64,000 nt of DNA from Marasmius tenuissimus (GCA_029532415.1 JAQOTA010000050.1:806001-870000), one strand, 5' to 3'; shown: positions 1-12,053, numbered from the stretch's first letter. Numbers and translations are program-made. The notes: generated by a model from the letters alone, not told the origin.

Positions 1-1934
1 TGGCTGGAACACTTCAAGCAGTGAACTCCTCAATGGCGAGCTTCTTCGCGTCTGTGATAACGATTGTGTAAGCGCCGTCGTTGCAACTGATTCTGAGCCA
101 CGGGCTAATCCATACGCAGCGTTGTATTCCCCTTCTTCTTGCTCCCAGCAACGGTCTTCGGTTTCATCTACCGTGAACTCGCGGTCGGATACCTCAACAC
201 TGGTCGTGATCTCCGCCGAATGGAATCGAATTCCCGGTCTCCGATCTTCTCCCACTTCGGTGAACTGTTGGAAGGAATTGTCACCGTAAGGGCGTTTTCT
301 GCGGAGCGACAGTTCTTGGACAATCTTCACAAGAAGATTGATCACACAACGCAGGTATGTGACGATAGCAAGCATATGAAGGACTTCGTTTCTGACTTTT
401 CTCGTCCAGATGTGGTATAGCTTCTGGATGACCAATCGTTGGCTCTTGCTCAACTTTGACTCGATCGGATGTTTCGTTCGTATCTCTTTCATGTATTGAG
501 CCGGACGATAGCATTGACCGCATGTGTTTCAGGCTGTGTTTATCACTGCAATGTTTTCCATTTCACGAGAGGGAGAGGGAGTGGCAGGTATCGCCGGTAT
601 CTGTATATCGAGTGCACTTAGCTTCACCGGGTCGGTGTACTGGGCTTGTCGGTTCTGGACGAACTTGGAGTTGGATTTAAAGTATGTCGTCCATTGATTG
701 CATCTCCTGGTTTCCTTCGAGTCTGATGCTCGTTTTCACAGCTCGGTGGAAAGGGTTGTCGAGTACCTGGAAGTTCCACAGGAAGCACCAGCCATCATCG
801 AATCCAACAGACCGCCCGCGTACTGGCCGTCCAGTTCGAACAACGATTCATTGATTAGCGTTGAGGATCTGTCCGTGAGGTATGCTCCCGAGCTCCCTGC
901 GGTGCTACAGGATGTATCCTTTACACTGAAGGCCGGCGAACGAGTGGGTTTGCTCGGACGAACTGGTAGTGGGAAGTCCACGCTCGCTATGAGTATACTA
1001 CGATTTGTGAGTTCCGTGTGTGACTCGACCGAGTTCCCCGAACTAAGCATTACCCCAGGTCGATCCTTCCAGTGGGCGTATCATCATTGATGGTGTTGAC
1101 ATTTCCAAGATCGGAATACACGACTTGCGTTCTAGACTGGTGAGGTCCCTCTCGTTTTGGATGAGTCGTAGATTCTGAACCCTTTCAATAGACTTTCATT
1201 CCACAAGACGCTACCCTGTTCTCTGGAACCTTACGCGACAACCTCGATCCTTTCAACGAACATTCGGATGCAGAGTGCCTCGACGTGTTATACCGCGTAC
1301 AAGTCATCTCTCAAAGCCAGATGGTATCACGACGATCCTCAAGAGCTCCTTCCGCCGCTGCGTCTCCAGCTACATCCAGGCCTCCTTCTATTCACGAACG
1401 CGAAGACCGGGAGACAACACTTGGCTCTGATGAATCCGTGACAGATATAGACACCAAGGGGTCGTTGTCGTTAGACACGCAGGTGGTTGCCGGTGGATCG
1501 AATTTCTCGCAAGGACAGAGGCAGTTGATCGCGATGGCGAGAGCGTTACTGAGGAGAAGCTCTATAATCGTACTCGACGAGGCGACGAGTAGCATCGATT
1601 TCGCCACGGATGCCAAGATTCAAAATACAATCCGCGAAGAGTTCACGGATTCGCTGTTGCTAACAGGTGAGGTCTCGTTCACTTGTGTGCAACGAATTCA
1701 AGAAACTAACTTCTTGCCCGTGTAGTTGCTCATCGACTCCGTACAGTCATTGACTACGACCGGTTGATCGTGTTAGACAAGGGCCGGATGGTCGAGTTCG
1801 ACACCCCCCTAAATTTGATACACAAGCAGGACGGAATCTTTAGAAATATGTGCTTGAAGAGCGGGACGTATGCAGAACTGGAAGCAACTGCCGTCGCAAA
1901 AGCAGAGCGGGATCGTCAGAATACTCGGAGTTGA
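1..1934 (+). CDS. ABC transporter, ABCC/MRP type, 3' half (partial)
   Basis: ATP-driven membrane exporter; the window cuts off the 5' part. Visible exons read 3-67, 120-354, 410-475, 533-681, 742-1006, 1059-1139, 1192-1666 and 1726-1934, and the frame is open through every junction. The first exons encode the end of the second membrane domain. The second nucleotide-binding domain follows: Walker [10 protein letters not shown] near 955-985, a Q-loop segment [12 protein letters not shown] at about 1192-1227, an ABC signature with FSQGQRQ near 1504-1524, Walker B with [12 protein letters not shown] near 1564-1600, and the switch histidine in VAHRL at about 1726. A Ser/Arg-rich insert before the signature fits fungal MRP proteins. 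The linker [12 protein letters not shown] is typical of the ABCC group. Substrate cannot be told. No lesion is seen in the visible part. Confidence 0.9.
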
Positions 1935-2716
1935 AGCTAAGGTTTTGGGGATTCAGTGTAACTTACATAATTAGTGTTCTAGTTCTTCATCGTCTGTCGC
2001 CTATTGTTTTCGGAATGCTTTCTTTCTATATGTAAGAGATGCCTGTGAGTCCCGATTCGTGATGCAGATGTCTAGTTCTCGCGTACGGACCGTCTCTCCG
2101 AGAAAGGGGGCTACAAAGAAGTAATTGCTCAACGATGTCGGACTCGTATTCGTTCACAAATTGATTGTTCTACTCCGAGTTTAGCTTCCTTAATACATAC
2201 TCTGAGCCATTGCTGTTGAGGATGTTGTATTACTATCCCTCAAACTGTGGGATGACCCTAGTTCGGGAGTGCCAAAGATGGAGGGAATAAAAACTCCATC
2301 GTGGGCACCTGTCCAATGGGCCGTTCTGCCGGTGGTCTAAACAAGGTCTACCGTTCAATGAATCAGTACCAATAAGTATCAACGAGTGTTTACACCCAAG
2401 TAGCACCCGATTGCCGAACGAGAGCACGATTGCACCCGTGAGGCAGGTAAGGTTATATGCGAGCAATGATAATGAGGCGGGTATTTATCCCAGGGTTGTT
2501 TCATCCCTGCCATACAAAGGTGAAGGCTTTGTTGACGGGATCCTTAGTCGCTCAAGTGAGTAACGAGGAACATGAGATATTCAGTCTTCGGGTGTCATGG
2601 GTTTCAAAAAAAGCTGTGAACCTGAGTCTTGGCACCCCGACAAACGCTTCAAATATTCGTCCCGTAACGAAAATAATCCCTACTCCCCAAGTCCATCCAA
2701 AAGTCCATCCGAAGCC
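1935..2716. other. Intergenic, no gene recognised
   Basis: This stretch holds the 3' flank of the ABC transporter gene and the promoter region of the small secreted-protein gene starting at 2717. Short open frames on both strands show no coding pattern or family I recognise. Confidence 0.5.
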
Positions 2717-3310
2717 ATGAAGTTCTCCTTGATCTCTCTTGCTACTCTTCTCGTAGGCAGCAGTGCCGTTTACGTATCCCCGCTGACGCGCCGAGCTTTG
2801 CCTCTCCCCGCGAGCCACGAGGGCAAGTTCACCATGTTCGTAGAGGTGATTGCTCAACCAGGGAGGGAAGACGAGCTCGAAAACATCTTGCATGCAATTC
2901 AAGTGCAGGCTAACGATCCTGAATTGGAACCGGAGACTTTGACGTGTGTTCTACTTCGGCCATCCCAACAGACAGAATTCTGACGCTAGTTGCTCATAGA
3001 TATCGATTGGCTCGTGGATACGGCGCAGAGAGCAACAAATTCTGGATCCTTGAGGAGTGAGTGGTTGTCCTTACCTCATCCGGATGATTGCGCGGACTCT
3101 GATGGTCGAATCCCGATGATAGGTACCTCGAGCCTTCTTCCTTGGCTTACCATCAATCGACGGACGTGAGTTTACTGATAAAAGGCTTGAACTGGCCTAC
3201 CCTAACGCTCCTGTTTGTTTCATCAGGTATTCAAAGCTATGGTAGACTCTGGAGCTATTCTTCAAGCAACCGAAAATTTCGCCGGAGAGATTCCTCTCAA
3301 TAGCTATTAA
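2717..3310 (+). CDS. Small secreted protein with antibiotic-biosynthesis-monooxygenase-like (ABM) domain
   Basis: The spliced gene (four exons; introns near 2945-2998, 3056-3121 and 3165-3226) gives about 137 residues. It starts with MKFSLISLATLLVGSSAVYV, a good signal peptide, so export is likely. The mature part reads like an ABM dimeric alpha/beta-barrel protein: a first strand KFTMFVEVIAQPGREDEL, a helix, a middle segment with NKFWILEEYLE, then YHQSTDVFKAM. Proteins of this fold include small monooxygenases and detoxifying or regulatory proteins, and the exact reaction cannot be inferred. The start was chosen because the ATG begins the signal peptide. A decayed copy lies at 6300-6830 and a scrap near 31460-31570, so the gene was duplicated together with the neighbouring 7TM genes. 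Confidence 0.72.
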
Positions 3311-3339
3311 GTTCGGATCTTTGAGCTGTATATCCGTAT

Positions 3340-3715
3340 ATAACGAGTTCTCACCATTTCACACCCAAAATAGGCGTTGATACTTCTTGAGGTCCTCTCG
3401 GCTCTCCGCAACGCCATCGAAAATTTTGTAAAGGGTTGCGAATTGTCGTGGCCCTGTGATTTTGGGAGTAGCCTTCAACAGCTTGATAAATGATACTACG
3501 GGTCAGTATACCATCGCTGTTTGCCAACAAGGAATATGAGTGCGTTGTAGATCCAGATAAGTGGAAAGAGGTCTGAACAGCTTGGACACGGAGGTGGGAG
3601 GGTTCCAGAAAAACCTCGCAAGCGCTCGTAGTCTGGGCCCAGGCCTGGCCGTTCGTGGCAGGCACAGCTGAGTTCCCACGCTTCTCCACCTCTCCACCGA
3701 ACTACCACTTTCACG
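3340..3715 (-). other. Relic sequence shared by several spacers
   Basis: This spacer resembles 6955-7120, 31640-32000 and, more weakly, 24700-24900. On the minus strand it carries a coding-like stretch including ARFFWNPPTSVSKLF. I do not recognise a family. It is most likely the decayed end of a gene that was copied with the ABM-7TM block. Confidence 0.35.
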
Positions 3716-4430
3716 CCGCTTCTACCATGGCCGACAGCCCAAATTTTCGAATACTACCAATGTAACTTGGCATCTCGTCTCGAGTTTATACCTGCTTCAA
3801 CCAGGTGCCGCCTCATCTCGATGGATCTTGGGTTCCGACAACGCTGAGAACTCAGGGCACCAACTTTAATCAACAGAATCACGACAGAATCATGAGGTTT
3901 ACCACGCGCAAATTGCGACGCGAGCTCGACAGGGAAGTGAGACCTAGTAGTGGGAACAGGACTGCTCCAATGTAGGTGTTTCGGACTTTTACATCCAGGA
4001 ATTCCCCTAAGTAGGTTTGTCTCCATGATGTCGATAGATGAGTCACCTGGTAGTGATCGTGCTGCACGAACAGTAAGGGTAGTAGTCCCAGCGGACTTCT
4101 GCGAAGTCCATTAGTGGTCGCTTCATGAGGCCCAATCGTCAAACCATTTACTTTCGCGCCGGCTCTCGATGGAGATGTATCTCGCTCTCACCTTTCAGCC
4201 TATAGCATTCGGGAAATGGCATGTTTGAAGATGCACTAGCTCGCCATATAGGGCACCAATCCTCTGGCCAAACCATCAGCATGATTCCCATCCGCCCGTG
4301 CTGACTCAGATGGACATGTGGTTCAATTCGGGCAACTGCGACGGCGCCTCTCAGATGTTCACAGGAATTTCGTTTCAAATCTCCTTGTCCTGATTCTTGT
4401 TTGCTATTGTAATGTTGACCACCAGGAGAT
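3630..4430 (+). repeat. Duplicated upstream module of 7TM-1
   Basis: About 0.8 kb before 7TM-1 aligns by eye with the DNA before 7TM-2 (about 7090-7850) and 7TM-4 (about 13170-13420 plus 14560-15160). Landmarks are a block with GGCACGACCCAGTTCCCACG-like sequence, GAACCACCACTTT, AAGTGAGACCTAGTAGTG and a block near 4180-4330 containing TCAGCCTATAGCA. Parts look like decayed coding sequence, but no intact frame remains. It was copied as one unit with the gene. Confidence 0.55.
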
Positions 4431-4500
4431 ATAACTAGCAACGAATGAAAGAATCGGTCAATTCAACCCCGACCCAACTCCCGAAAACATTCTGCGCAGC

Positions 4501-6123
4501 ATGAACTCAGAAGCAGAGGATGCAAAACAAGCCGTGGAAGCTTTCACCTCCGTCGAGATAGTCATTGTCCAGCCTATCGTCACACTCTCGGTAAGCTCCT
4601 CCTTGGGATTGTGCAGCTTTATCTCTCAACACAATATTACTCGTCGCGGTGACAGACAATGTTTTTGGTGTATGGTAAGTTGAACCTTATCTGATGTACT
4701 CGATGCGAGAGCGACCACTGATAAAGCACGTTCGCAGGGATGTACATTATCATATTTGGGCTCTCTATCAACATCCTTTGGCGCAATCGGAAATCTTCCG
4801 CTTCAAAGGCATACACGAGGTGGATCATCGCCCTTTTTGTACTGACCACCATCTACATCGCTACCACGGTGTGGATCAATGTGGACCAAACTCTACTTTC
4901 CTTCAATGCTGTCAAGACAGATGACTATATCCCTCTCTATCAATCCGTTATAAACGCCACTTCGCCTTCCGAATACGCTGCACGATTGTAAGTATGTCTA
5001 GCTTGACTCACATATGGGGCATGAATGCTAAGGTAGTGCCTTCTGCCAAGGGGTCTGAGCGCGTTTTCTTCCGGAATAATAAGGTAAGACTCATATTCCC
5101 CCCCAATCTCCCCATCTGACTGGTTCGCCACCTAGCTATATCTTCGATTACTTGATGGTTCGTTTCGTGACCGACGGGGGGCTCACAGAATTGAGGATCT
5201 TACACCTCCATTAGGTCCACCGTTGCTACGTGATCTGGGGCCACAGCAAGTGGATCCTCTATCCTTTTGCTTTTATTGTGATTGTTACAGACAGTGAGTG
5301 ATCTGCACGTATAGTAAGGGTCACAATTCTCATTCTCCTTTGCTACTTCTTGTCAGTGATGGGCTTTGTGGCCACTGCTGCCCTGACCTCGGCGTATGAG
5401 CACCATAATAGGCCTCTCTTTGATACATGCAATAGCATTTTGAAGGTCCTCATTATAATCACGACCATATACGTCTCTATATTGACTCTATTGACGGGTG
5501 TGTTCAGCTGTTTCAATGCCCATGACTCTACAATTAATTGATCGCGATCTGTAGCTGGTCGTATCTGGTGGACGATCCGTCAAGTAGGACAAATCAATGA
5601 GAGTAGGGTCTACACAAGATACAAGATTTACGTCGCGACATTGTATGTTAACGGCTCTTCCTCTCGTGTTTTAGCTCTTATTGACCAACCAAATGGTACT
5701 AGTCTCGAATCTGGACTTCTTTTCTCCGTGACCCAGGTGGTCGGCGTTGTCTTTACGTCAATCACAGATCCCGAAGGTAGGGGCCTCGCCCCTTTCGACT
5801 TCAATGTCATTTCCACTCAGATGGCGGTCAGTATCTACCCTCCAGTCAGTTACTGTCCCTCGGCTAAAGCACCTGAATCACAGGCAATTGCCCCGACTCT
5901 CATAGTCATACGAATTGCATACGGGCAAACTGTGGAAAGCGTTCGGCAAACAGTCTCGACGCTGCAATTTGTTGAAGGAGGCAATATTTCCCAACAACGG
6001 TCCACGGTTGCCCACGGCACTGTCGATCTTCGGCGATCTTTGGCGGGAGTGGAGGAAAGAGGTGTCGTGGGAAGATTTGAGATGGACAAACCGCCTTCGA
6101 ATGTGACTGAAGATGCGGTGTGA
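4501..6123 (+). CDS. 7TM-1: array membrane protein of unknown function (subgroup A)
   Basis: Spliced by comparison with the other copies into about ten exons: a 30-codon first exon, a 19-nt second exon ending in ..LVYG, then a long exon from about 4740 starting MYIIIFGLSINILW. Later landmarks are SYIFDYLM, VHRCYVIWG (about 5216), GFVATAALTSAY (about 5363), the GRIWW exon (about 5555), LESGLLFS, and a last exon from about 5884 with IAPTLIVIRIAYGQ and a Ser/Gln-rich tail. About seven hydrophobic spans are visible, with a short outside-type N-terminus and a cytosolic-type tail. All junctions stay in frame. One divergence is the TNRKSS loop where paralogs have RRRxSxASK. I know of no function; a sensor or receptor-like role is speculation. 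Confidence 0.78.
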
Positions 6124-6299
6124 GGTGCAGGGGTAGCATCGCTATAGAGATTGATTGAACTCCCGTTTTCCTGGCTCTTAATCGACTGCTATATATCGTC
6201 ATAGCTGATTCATGATTTCTTCATGTCATGTGTTGAGCTTTATACCGTCTCGTCGCGTTAATTCAATCCTGGATTGTTGTACTCCCTTCTAGGTGGCTA

Positions 6300-6830
6300 A
6301 AGCTGAGCTTCGCCTCCCCACCCGGGCAGGCTCACCATGCTCATGGAAATCATTGAGTAACATTGAGGGAAGACAAACTCTATCTAGAACATATTACAAG
6401 TTGACGACTCGAGACCATGACATGCCTTTTACTTCGGCCATCGATCCAACAAATCCAAATTGACACCCATGTTCGTAATCATTGTTTGGCTGAGTGGCTC
6501 GTAAATGAGGCGCAGATAGCAATGGATTCTGGATCCTTGAAGAGTTTTAAGAAGTGGTCACCGATACTCCCTTCTCATTGTGCTGGTTCAAGTTGGGGGT
6601 ACCGTTAATGTTCAGTACCTCCAAGGTAAGTCCTCTTTTACTATCAATCGACGCTAGTGAGTTCGGTTTTAAACCGAATTGCCTCATTAACGCTGCTCCT
6701 GCATCAAGTATCCGCTATTCTTCGGACGACCGAAAATCTCGTTGGAGATCTATGATTCTATGTCAATTCAATGCCGACGCCGATTATTGTCAATGGGCCT
6801 GCACCGCTAAGCGGTATATTTGACCATATT
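6300..6830 (+). pseudogene. Decayed copy of the ABM-like secreted-protein gene
   Basis: The DNA follows the intact gene at 2717-3310 with gaps: AGCTTCGCCTCCCC matches its codons after the signal peptide, CACCATGCTCATGGAAATCATTGAG matches the FTMFVEVIA codons, and later stretches match the introns and exons around 2930-3240. The frame is broken immediately by a TAA after the MEIIE-like segment, and the signal-peptide exon is missing. It sits between 7TM-1 and 7TM-2, at the same relative place as the intact gene before 7TM-1. Confidence 0.72.
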
Positions 6831-6954
6831 GATTCCCTACGGAGATGGATGTAAGGGCTTTGGAGTTCTATCTGCTGGCTTCAACACTGGCAAGAACTCT
6901 GGGGACTGTGTCGGACTCGATCATGAACCGGAGTCGTCGTGACTCGCAGCCTTC

Positions 6955-7850
6955 AACCTTGATTTAGTGAGTAGCCCTCCGTGGCTTCATCCGTAAAACT
7001 ACGGCTCGACATACCATTATCACTCAACAAAAATGAATAAATCATGCATTCGAAGCAGTGGGAGAAGATCCCAACGGCTTTATTGCGACGAAGGTGTGGG
7101 GAGCCTCCTAGCCGCTGGCAGCTTTGCAGGAGGCACGACCCAGTTCCCACGCTACCAACTTGAACTGAGCCACCACTTTCCCTATCACCCGGCACCGTTT
7201 CCCCCTCGGTCAACAGAGCCCTGGTCTCTTACTACGGCTTAGCCTCTCATCCTTTGCATGGACTGCCATAGTCAGGTTTCGCCTCACCTCTATCGAGAGC
7301 GGTGCTGGATACACAGTTGATCAACAGATCGACGATACAAAGCGATCTCTATCATTGGCTTGGATCACGCGCAAATCGCAATGGGACCTCAATGGGAAAG
7401 TGAGACCTGTTAGGATTCTAAATTGGATGCGAAATATCTGAATATAGATATGTTTTTGACTTGCTTATGCTCAGGCTCCTAGGCTGTCGTTGGATGTACT
7501 ACCGGTGGCCATGCCGAGAGGGCAGTTGCATTGCTGGAGTTCAATCTTCGATGAACAAGGTACTATTCATTGACATGACAGTATTCAATGCGGATGTATC
7601 TCGCCCTCACCTCTTAGCCTATAGCACCCGGAGGCGATTGATATCGATAAAAAAACCCGTCCATCATTTTGAAGCACTAGTGGGACGCACTTTGTCCGAA
7701 TCTGACATGTTCTTCCCCCAGATCAAATGGGCACGCAATTCAATTCGATCAACTGCGATAGATTCTCTCAGATGTTTATCTGAAGTCTATTGTACATCTC
7801 CCAGCCTTTTTTATGCAGGCTTACCGTGAATGTCGTCGCTGTAATGATCA
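6955..7850 (+). repeat. Duplicated upstream module of 7TM-2
   Basis: This is the copy of the 3340-4430 spacer in front of 7TM-2. It shows the same order of landmarks: GTAGCC..., GGCACGACCCAGTTCCCACG (about 7133), GAGCCACCACTTT (about 7173), AAAGTGAGACCTGTTAG (about 7400) and TTAGCCTATAGCACC (about 7614). No intact gene is present. Confidence 0.55.
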
Positions 7851-7856
7851 CTAGAG

Positions 7857-7865
7857 GATAAAAGA
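7857..7865 (+). promoter_or_regulatory. GATAAAAGA box of 7TM-2
   Basis: TATA-like box 71 bp before the ATG at 7928. The same box recurs in front of nearly all copies of the array. Confidence 0.5.
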
Positions 7866-7927
7866 ACGACTTACGGACGAAACGCTCAACCGTTATACAC
7901 CCAAAGATCATCCACGCCCTGCACAAT

Positions 7928-9647
7928 ATGTCCTCAGGCGAACAGATTGCAAGACAATACGTGGAAGTGCACACCTCCGTTAAAACGGTCATCATCCAGC
8001 CTATCACCACATTTTCGGTGCGCTCGTCACTATCTATATCTGTCCTTCCTTCCTTCTGACAAAAATCTTCCGACGATGTTGAAAGTCGATGTTTCTTATT
8101 TACGGTAAGGGGTTTCCCGATGTAAAGGTGCCGCTGAAATACTCATATTGGACCACAGGGATGTATATCATAATCTTCGGATTGTCCATCAACATTCTCT
8201 GGTGCCGCCGCGAGTCCCCTACCTCAAAAGCGTACATGAGATGGATCATCGCTCTCTTTATTTTAATTACCATCTACAATGCCGCCACTATATGGCTCTA
8301 CATGGACCAGACCCTCGTTGCCTTTGATGTTGTCAATACGAGTGATTACATTCCTCTTTTCAACCCCCTTAGTGGCGATTCTTCTCCCTCCGGATACGCT
8401 GCCCGAATGTAGGTGTTTCACGCTTGTTTGTCATGGAATAGGTTATATGAACATATTGTTCTATAAGCGGTCTGAGTTCGTTCGCCTCCACCATCATAGG
8501 GCAAGTATCATTCGCTGTTGATTTTTACATCGAGGGTCCCACTGACCCGCCCTATAGTATAATCTTCGACTACTTGCTGGTAAGACCTCCGAACAACGCG
8601 GTAAAATGACGTTCTCACATCGTCCTCTGCCAGGTCCGCCGCTCTTATGTCATGTGAAATTTTAGCAAGCTGATCCTATATCCTTTCGCCTTCGTTGTGT
8701 TTGTCACCGACGGTGAGCATTGAAGTCGCATATACTGTGAAACTCAATCATTATTCACGATTATCGTCCTTCCTTCTCGAAACTCCCCAGTCATAGGCTT
8801 CGTAGTTACTGCAGTCATGATAGGAGCCTATCAACATCATGATGCAGTTCCCTACGAGAGATCTTTCAACACCGTGCAGGTACTCGTAATAATCACTGCC
8901 GTGTATACCTGTCTGTTGACCCTATTGACTGGTGTGTTCAAACGCCTCCCGAAGCATAATCCAATCAAGTGATTAATTGTAACCCACAGCTGGCCGTATC
9001 TGGTGGATTACCCGTCAAGCGGGACAAATAACAGGAACGGACATCAGCACCAAGTACAAGATATTCATCGCCACAATGTAAGTTCCCGAGTCGATGTCTC
9101 GTATTGTCGCTCTTATCAACCGACAAATTACTGTTTCAGTCTCGAACCCGGATTTCTATGTTCCGCCACGCTGGTGGTTTCTGTCGTTCTACCGGTATTC
9201 ATAGATCCAGACAGTCAAGGTCTCGCTCCTTTCGATTTTAACGTTATCTCCGTTCAGATGGCGGTCAGTGTTTACTCTTCAATCCGATAGTTTAACCCAG
9301 CTAATGAACCCCGGTCACAGGCAATCGCTCCGACCCTCATAATCGTGCGGATTGCGTATGACCAATCTGTGGAGACTGTTCAGCAAATGGTCTCTGCGCT
9401 GCAATTTGCCGAAGGGGGTAACAATTCACAGCAAAGATCCACGTTTGTTCGTGGCACTATCGACCTTCGGCGGTCTCTGGGGGATGCTGAGGGAAGAGGT
9501 ACTGCAGGAGGACTTGAGGCGGAGAAACCACCATCGAATGTAGCTGGAAGCGTGGTGCGACCTGGTGCAGGGATGACGTCCACATGGAGGTTCATTGAAC
9601 TAGCTTCTTTTCAGACTCGTCTACATACCTTCCCGGCCGGTCCATAA
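7928..9647 (+). pseudogene. 7TM-2: broken array member (subgroup A)
   Basis: It has the exon order and motifs of the family: MYIIIFGLSINILW near 8161, GIIFDYLL near 8565, the GRIWW exon near 8992, and IAPTLIIVRIAYDQ near 9327. Two lesions are visible. In the exon that reads VHRCYVIWG elsewhere, this copy reads VRRSYVM and then TGA at 8655-8657, where others have the TGG tryptophan codon. At the 3' end the usual GTG-TGA has become GTG-CGA, so the frame would run about 28 residues further to 9647. One intron near 8507 has a GC rather than GT donor (GGGCAAGT). Truncation before the third span or skipping of that exon would be expected. I treat it as a young pseudogene. Confidence 0.75.
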
Positions 9648-10949
9648 TCACCCCACATGTCGAGCTTTACCTGTTTACCATTGACCAACAGTGAAATTTA
9701 CTCGTATCAATGGCTCAAAACCGATGCCTTTTACTTCCTCATGCCGGATCTGTGCGTCGATATCGTATCGCGGACATGTCCAAAGGCGAACGGGGGCTTC
9801 TCGCCCTCTTCAGGTCGGTGCTGATCGGGAACACCTTGAGTTGGCGCAACCTTCTTCAAAGGTCATACTCTTCATTTACGCGATGGGGGCAGTCGCCAGG
9901 TTTCAATTAGGGTACCTAGGCGCATAAGCTTCTAACCGCAGCCTGTGCGCCGGGCAGAAACCTGGCAGGATCGTCAGTCGCGAGGGTGTACATTCCGACG
10001 GGTAAGGTGAGTGTTCATTTTATTGGGTCTCGTTAGGGTTAGTCGGATGGCGTTAAAATTCTGTATTCATCATTGATCCCGATCTCCGGCGACGCTAGTT
10101 GATAGCCTTATACTCCCATGTCCCTCCCCACGTCACCCCAAAACATGGCTCCGCGGCGCAGCCTCAAGTGTCGACCCCAATAGGTATTCCCGCCCTCCAT
10201 AGCTGCCACCGACCGGTGACCAGATCCCAAGCTCTCTGGTGTCAAATTCATGGAGTGGGTGACTTTCGTGATGACTATAAATCGAGGATCAGAAAGGCAC
10301 AGTTAAGTATAAATGAATGACATACGTAAATAACTGGCGGATGTGCACGAGCCTTCCCGAAAGACGTTTTTTATGTCGGGAGGAGATGATAGGGCCTGGT
10401 TACACTGCATCGGTTGTCAGTCAGTCTCGCTTTTGCACGCTTCCTGTAGAGCAGAGACATGGATGCCACATATTCGCCTTATTGTCAGCAAACTTACCTT
10501 GGCGCACTTCATTGAATCTTGGGGAGAAATCTACTGAAGGTGCAGTTCATCAGAGATCTCCTGGAATAACTAGGACAAAAAGGAACTCACCCAATGTTTA
10601 ATTCATCCAATTATCGTCCAGTCCGTAGGTGTCGCGCATCATCTCGTGATTTTCATATCTGTTTTGGTACCTCAACAGGTTTTGAATGCTGATGAGTGTC
10701 AAATAGAAAGAGAGAAACGAGAGGGATGATAGAGATGATAGTGGGAAGAGAGGAAGGAACAATGGTGACACATCTGAGCAAAGTGCTTATGTCATTGTGC
10801 GCACGGACCCATGTGAACCCTCGGTCTTGTTACCTTTTTCAACTCTTCCGGATCCTCGTTTATTTTCTTCCCGACTGGCCCCCCTCGTTTCTGCTCCTCG
10901 TTCATTCGGAACCCTCGTATCTCGAGGCGGCAAGGTCGCATCAAGCCCG
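9648..10949. other. Intergenic, no gene recognised; partly duplicated
   Basis: The stretch at about 9655-9930 resembles 16960-17260, which also lies just downstream of a 7TM gene, so the 3' flanks were duplicated too. The rest (about 9950-10949) shows only short frames with no recognisable pattern. Confidence 0.4.
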
Positions 10950-11290
10950 AAGTAAATGGGGAAATCTGCGCCCTTGTGCTTTCAATATGACTCCAGTTGG
11001 ACCCACTTCGTGCTATCAGCGCAGCGGCCCGCTCATGTTTCGACTATATTCAGCTGCAATCAACTCAAAGTGGTTTCGAGTGCCTGTGCCAGAAGCTCAA
11101 GTGCTGTCTGGTCGAAGCTCGGGCTGGCTTTTCAGATATATCTCGACAACGAAGACGTGCATGTTGGCCACTTTTAAATTCTGTTCTTTCTATGATGGAT
11201 GTCGATGGATTACCAACCGACAGTGCAAGAGGAGGATGGCCAATGCTCATCAAACTCCCAATAAAACAAGAGGAAGCTGGGGCATCGAGT
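10950..11290 (+). repeat. Spacer duplicate (partner at 17400-17710)
   Basis: This spacer aligns by eye with 17400-17710. Shared landmarks are TTTCGACxxxxTTCAGCTxCAAT, GAAGCTCxxGTxCxGTCTGG, CGACAACGAAG/CCACAACATCG and CCAATGCTCATCAAACTCCCAAT/TCAATGTTCATCAAACTCTCAAC. Both copies precede a subgroup-C 7TM gene (7TM-3 and 7TM-5). This supports duplication of an A-plus-C gene pair as one block. Confidence 0.55.
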
Positions 11291-11574
11291 CTCATGTGGT
11301 GGGGTAGGGTTAATATCGACTTTCTCATCTCTTTCGCATCGTACTCAGGCTTCCGGCAACTACATGCCTATCAAAAATCAAACGTGAAGCAAGAGGCCTA
11401 CAATCCGCGGGTGGTGATCGTTCCGCATGAATGCTTCGTACATAACGACCCAGCCGGCATTCAACTTACTCTTGCGTTCAGGATGAGCTACGAAATATGT
11501 TGAAAAGCCTCCGTCATACTACCTGAACACGTACTGTATATGGTAAAGCAATTAACACAGACGCTCTGGAATCC

Positions 11575-11583
11575 GATAAAAGG
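11575..11583 (+). promoter_or_regulatory. GATAAAAGG box of 7TM-3
   Basis: Family box 39 bp before the former ATG at 11614. It is shared with GGATAAAAT before 7TM-5. Confidence 0.35.
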
Positions 11584-11613
11584 TCCCCAATCCAACATGC
11601 GGCATCCCACGAA

Positions 11614-12053
11614 ATGGCTTCTTCACAGCCCCTCGAGCAAGCCCTTGAACCTTATTTGTCTGGAGTGTCATTATTCGTCCTACTCGTGTATGGTTGGTCA
11701 GTATTACTTATATCTTTCCTGGAGCTCGTGGTTCTGACTATATAGTGACAGTTAACGCTCTTAGTTTATCGTGCGCTCGCTAGGTGTGTTTTCTACACAC
11801 TCACCTCACAGCTATCATCCTCGAGTGCAGGGACATATGTCATGTTGTTCGGATTATCGCTTATGTGATTCTTCACGGACGGGACTCCCCAGCCTCGACT
11901 CAAATGTATATAAATGGGGTCATGTCTCTCCTCATCCTGATCACAGACGACAATTTTGGGCTCGCCAGGTTCATAATAAATGCTGCTATTATCTTTCACA
12001 GCACCAGCATACATTCGTCTTGCGATATTTGGCTTTGGAGTGGCTGTGAGTAG
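11614..12053 (+). pseudogene. 7TM-3: decayed, truncated array member (subgroup C)
   Basis: The first exon encodes MASSQPLEQALEPYLS, matching MTLSEPIEQTLQPYLS of 7TM-5. The third exon (GGACATATGTCATG... from about 11831) matches 7TM-5 for about 100 bases. It then loses frame: the codons for LSLNAVFRR are replaced by a shorter stretch that brings TGA into frame. Sequence after about 12050 no longer follows the family. Gene-like 3' flank resumes at 12561, where CCCCTCTCGAAGGCCGACC resembles the 3' flank of 7TM-5 at 20815. The 3' half was therefore deleted before or around the LTR insertion at 12241. Confidence 0.72.

Noticed and set aside
10696..11503. A 203-codon plus-strand frame and overlapping frames as genes
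   Set aside because: The DNA is a duplicated spacer whose second copy (17400-17710) does not keep any of these frames open.
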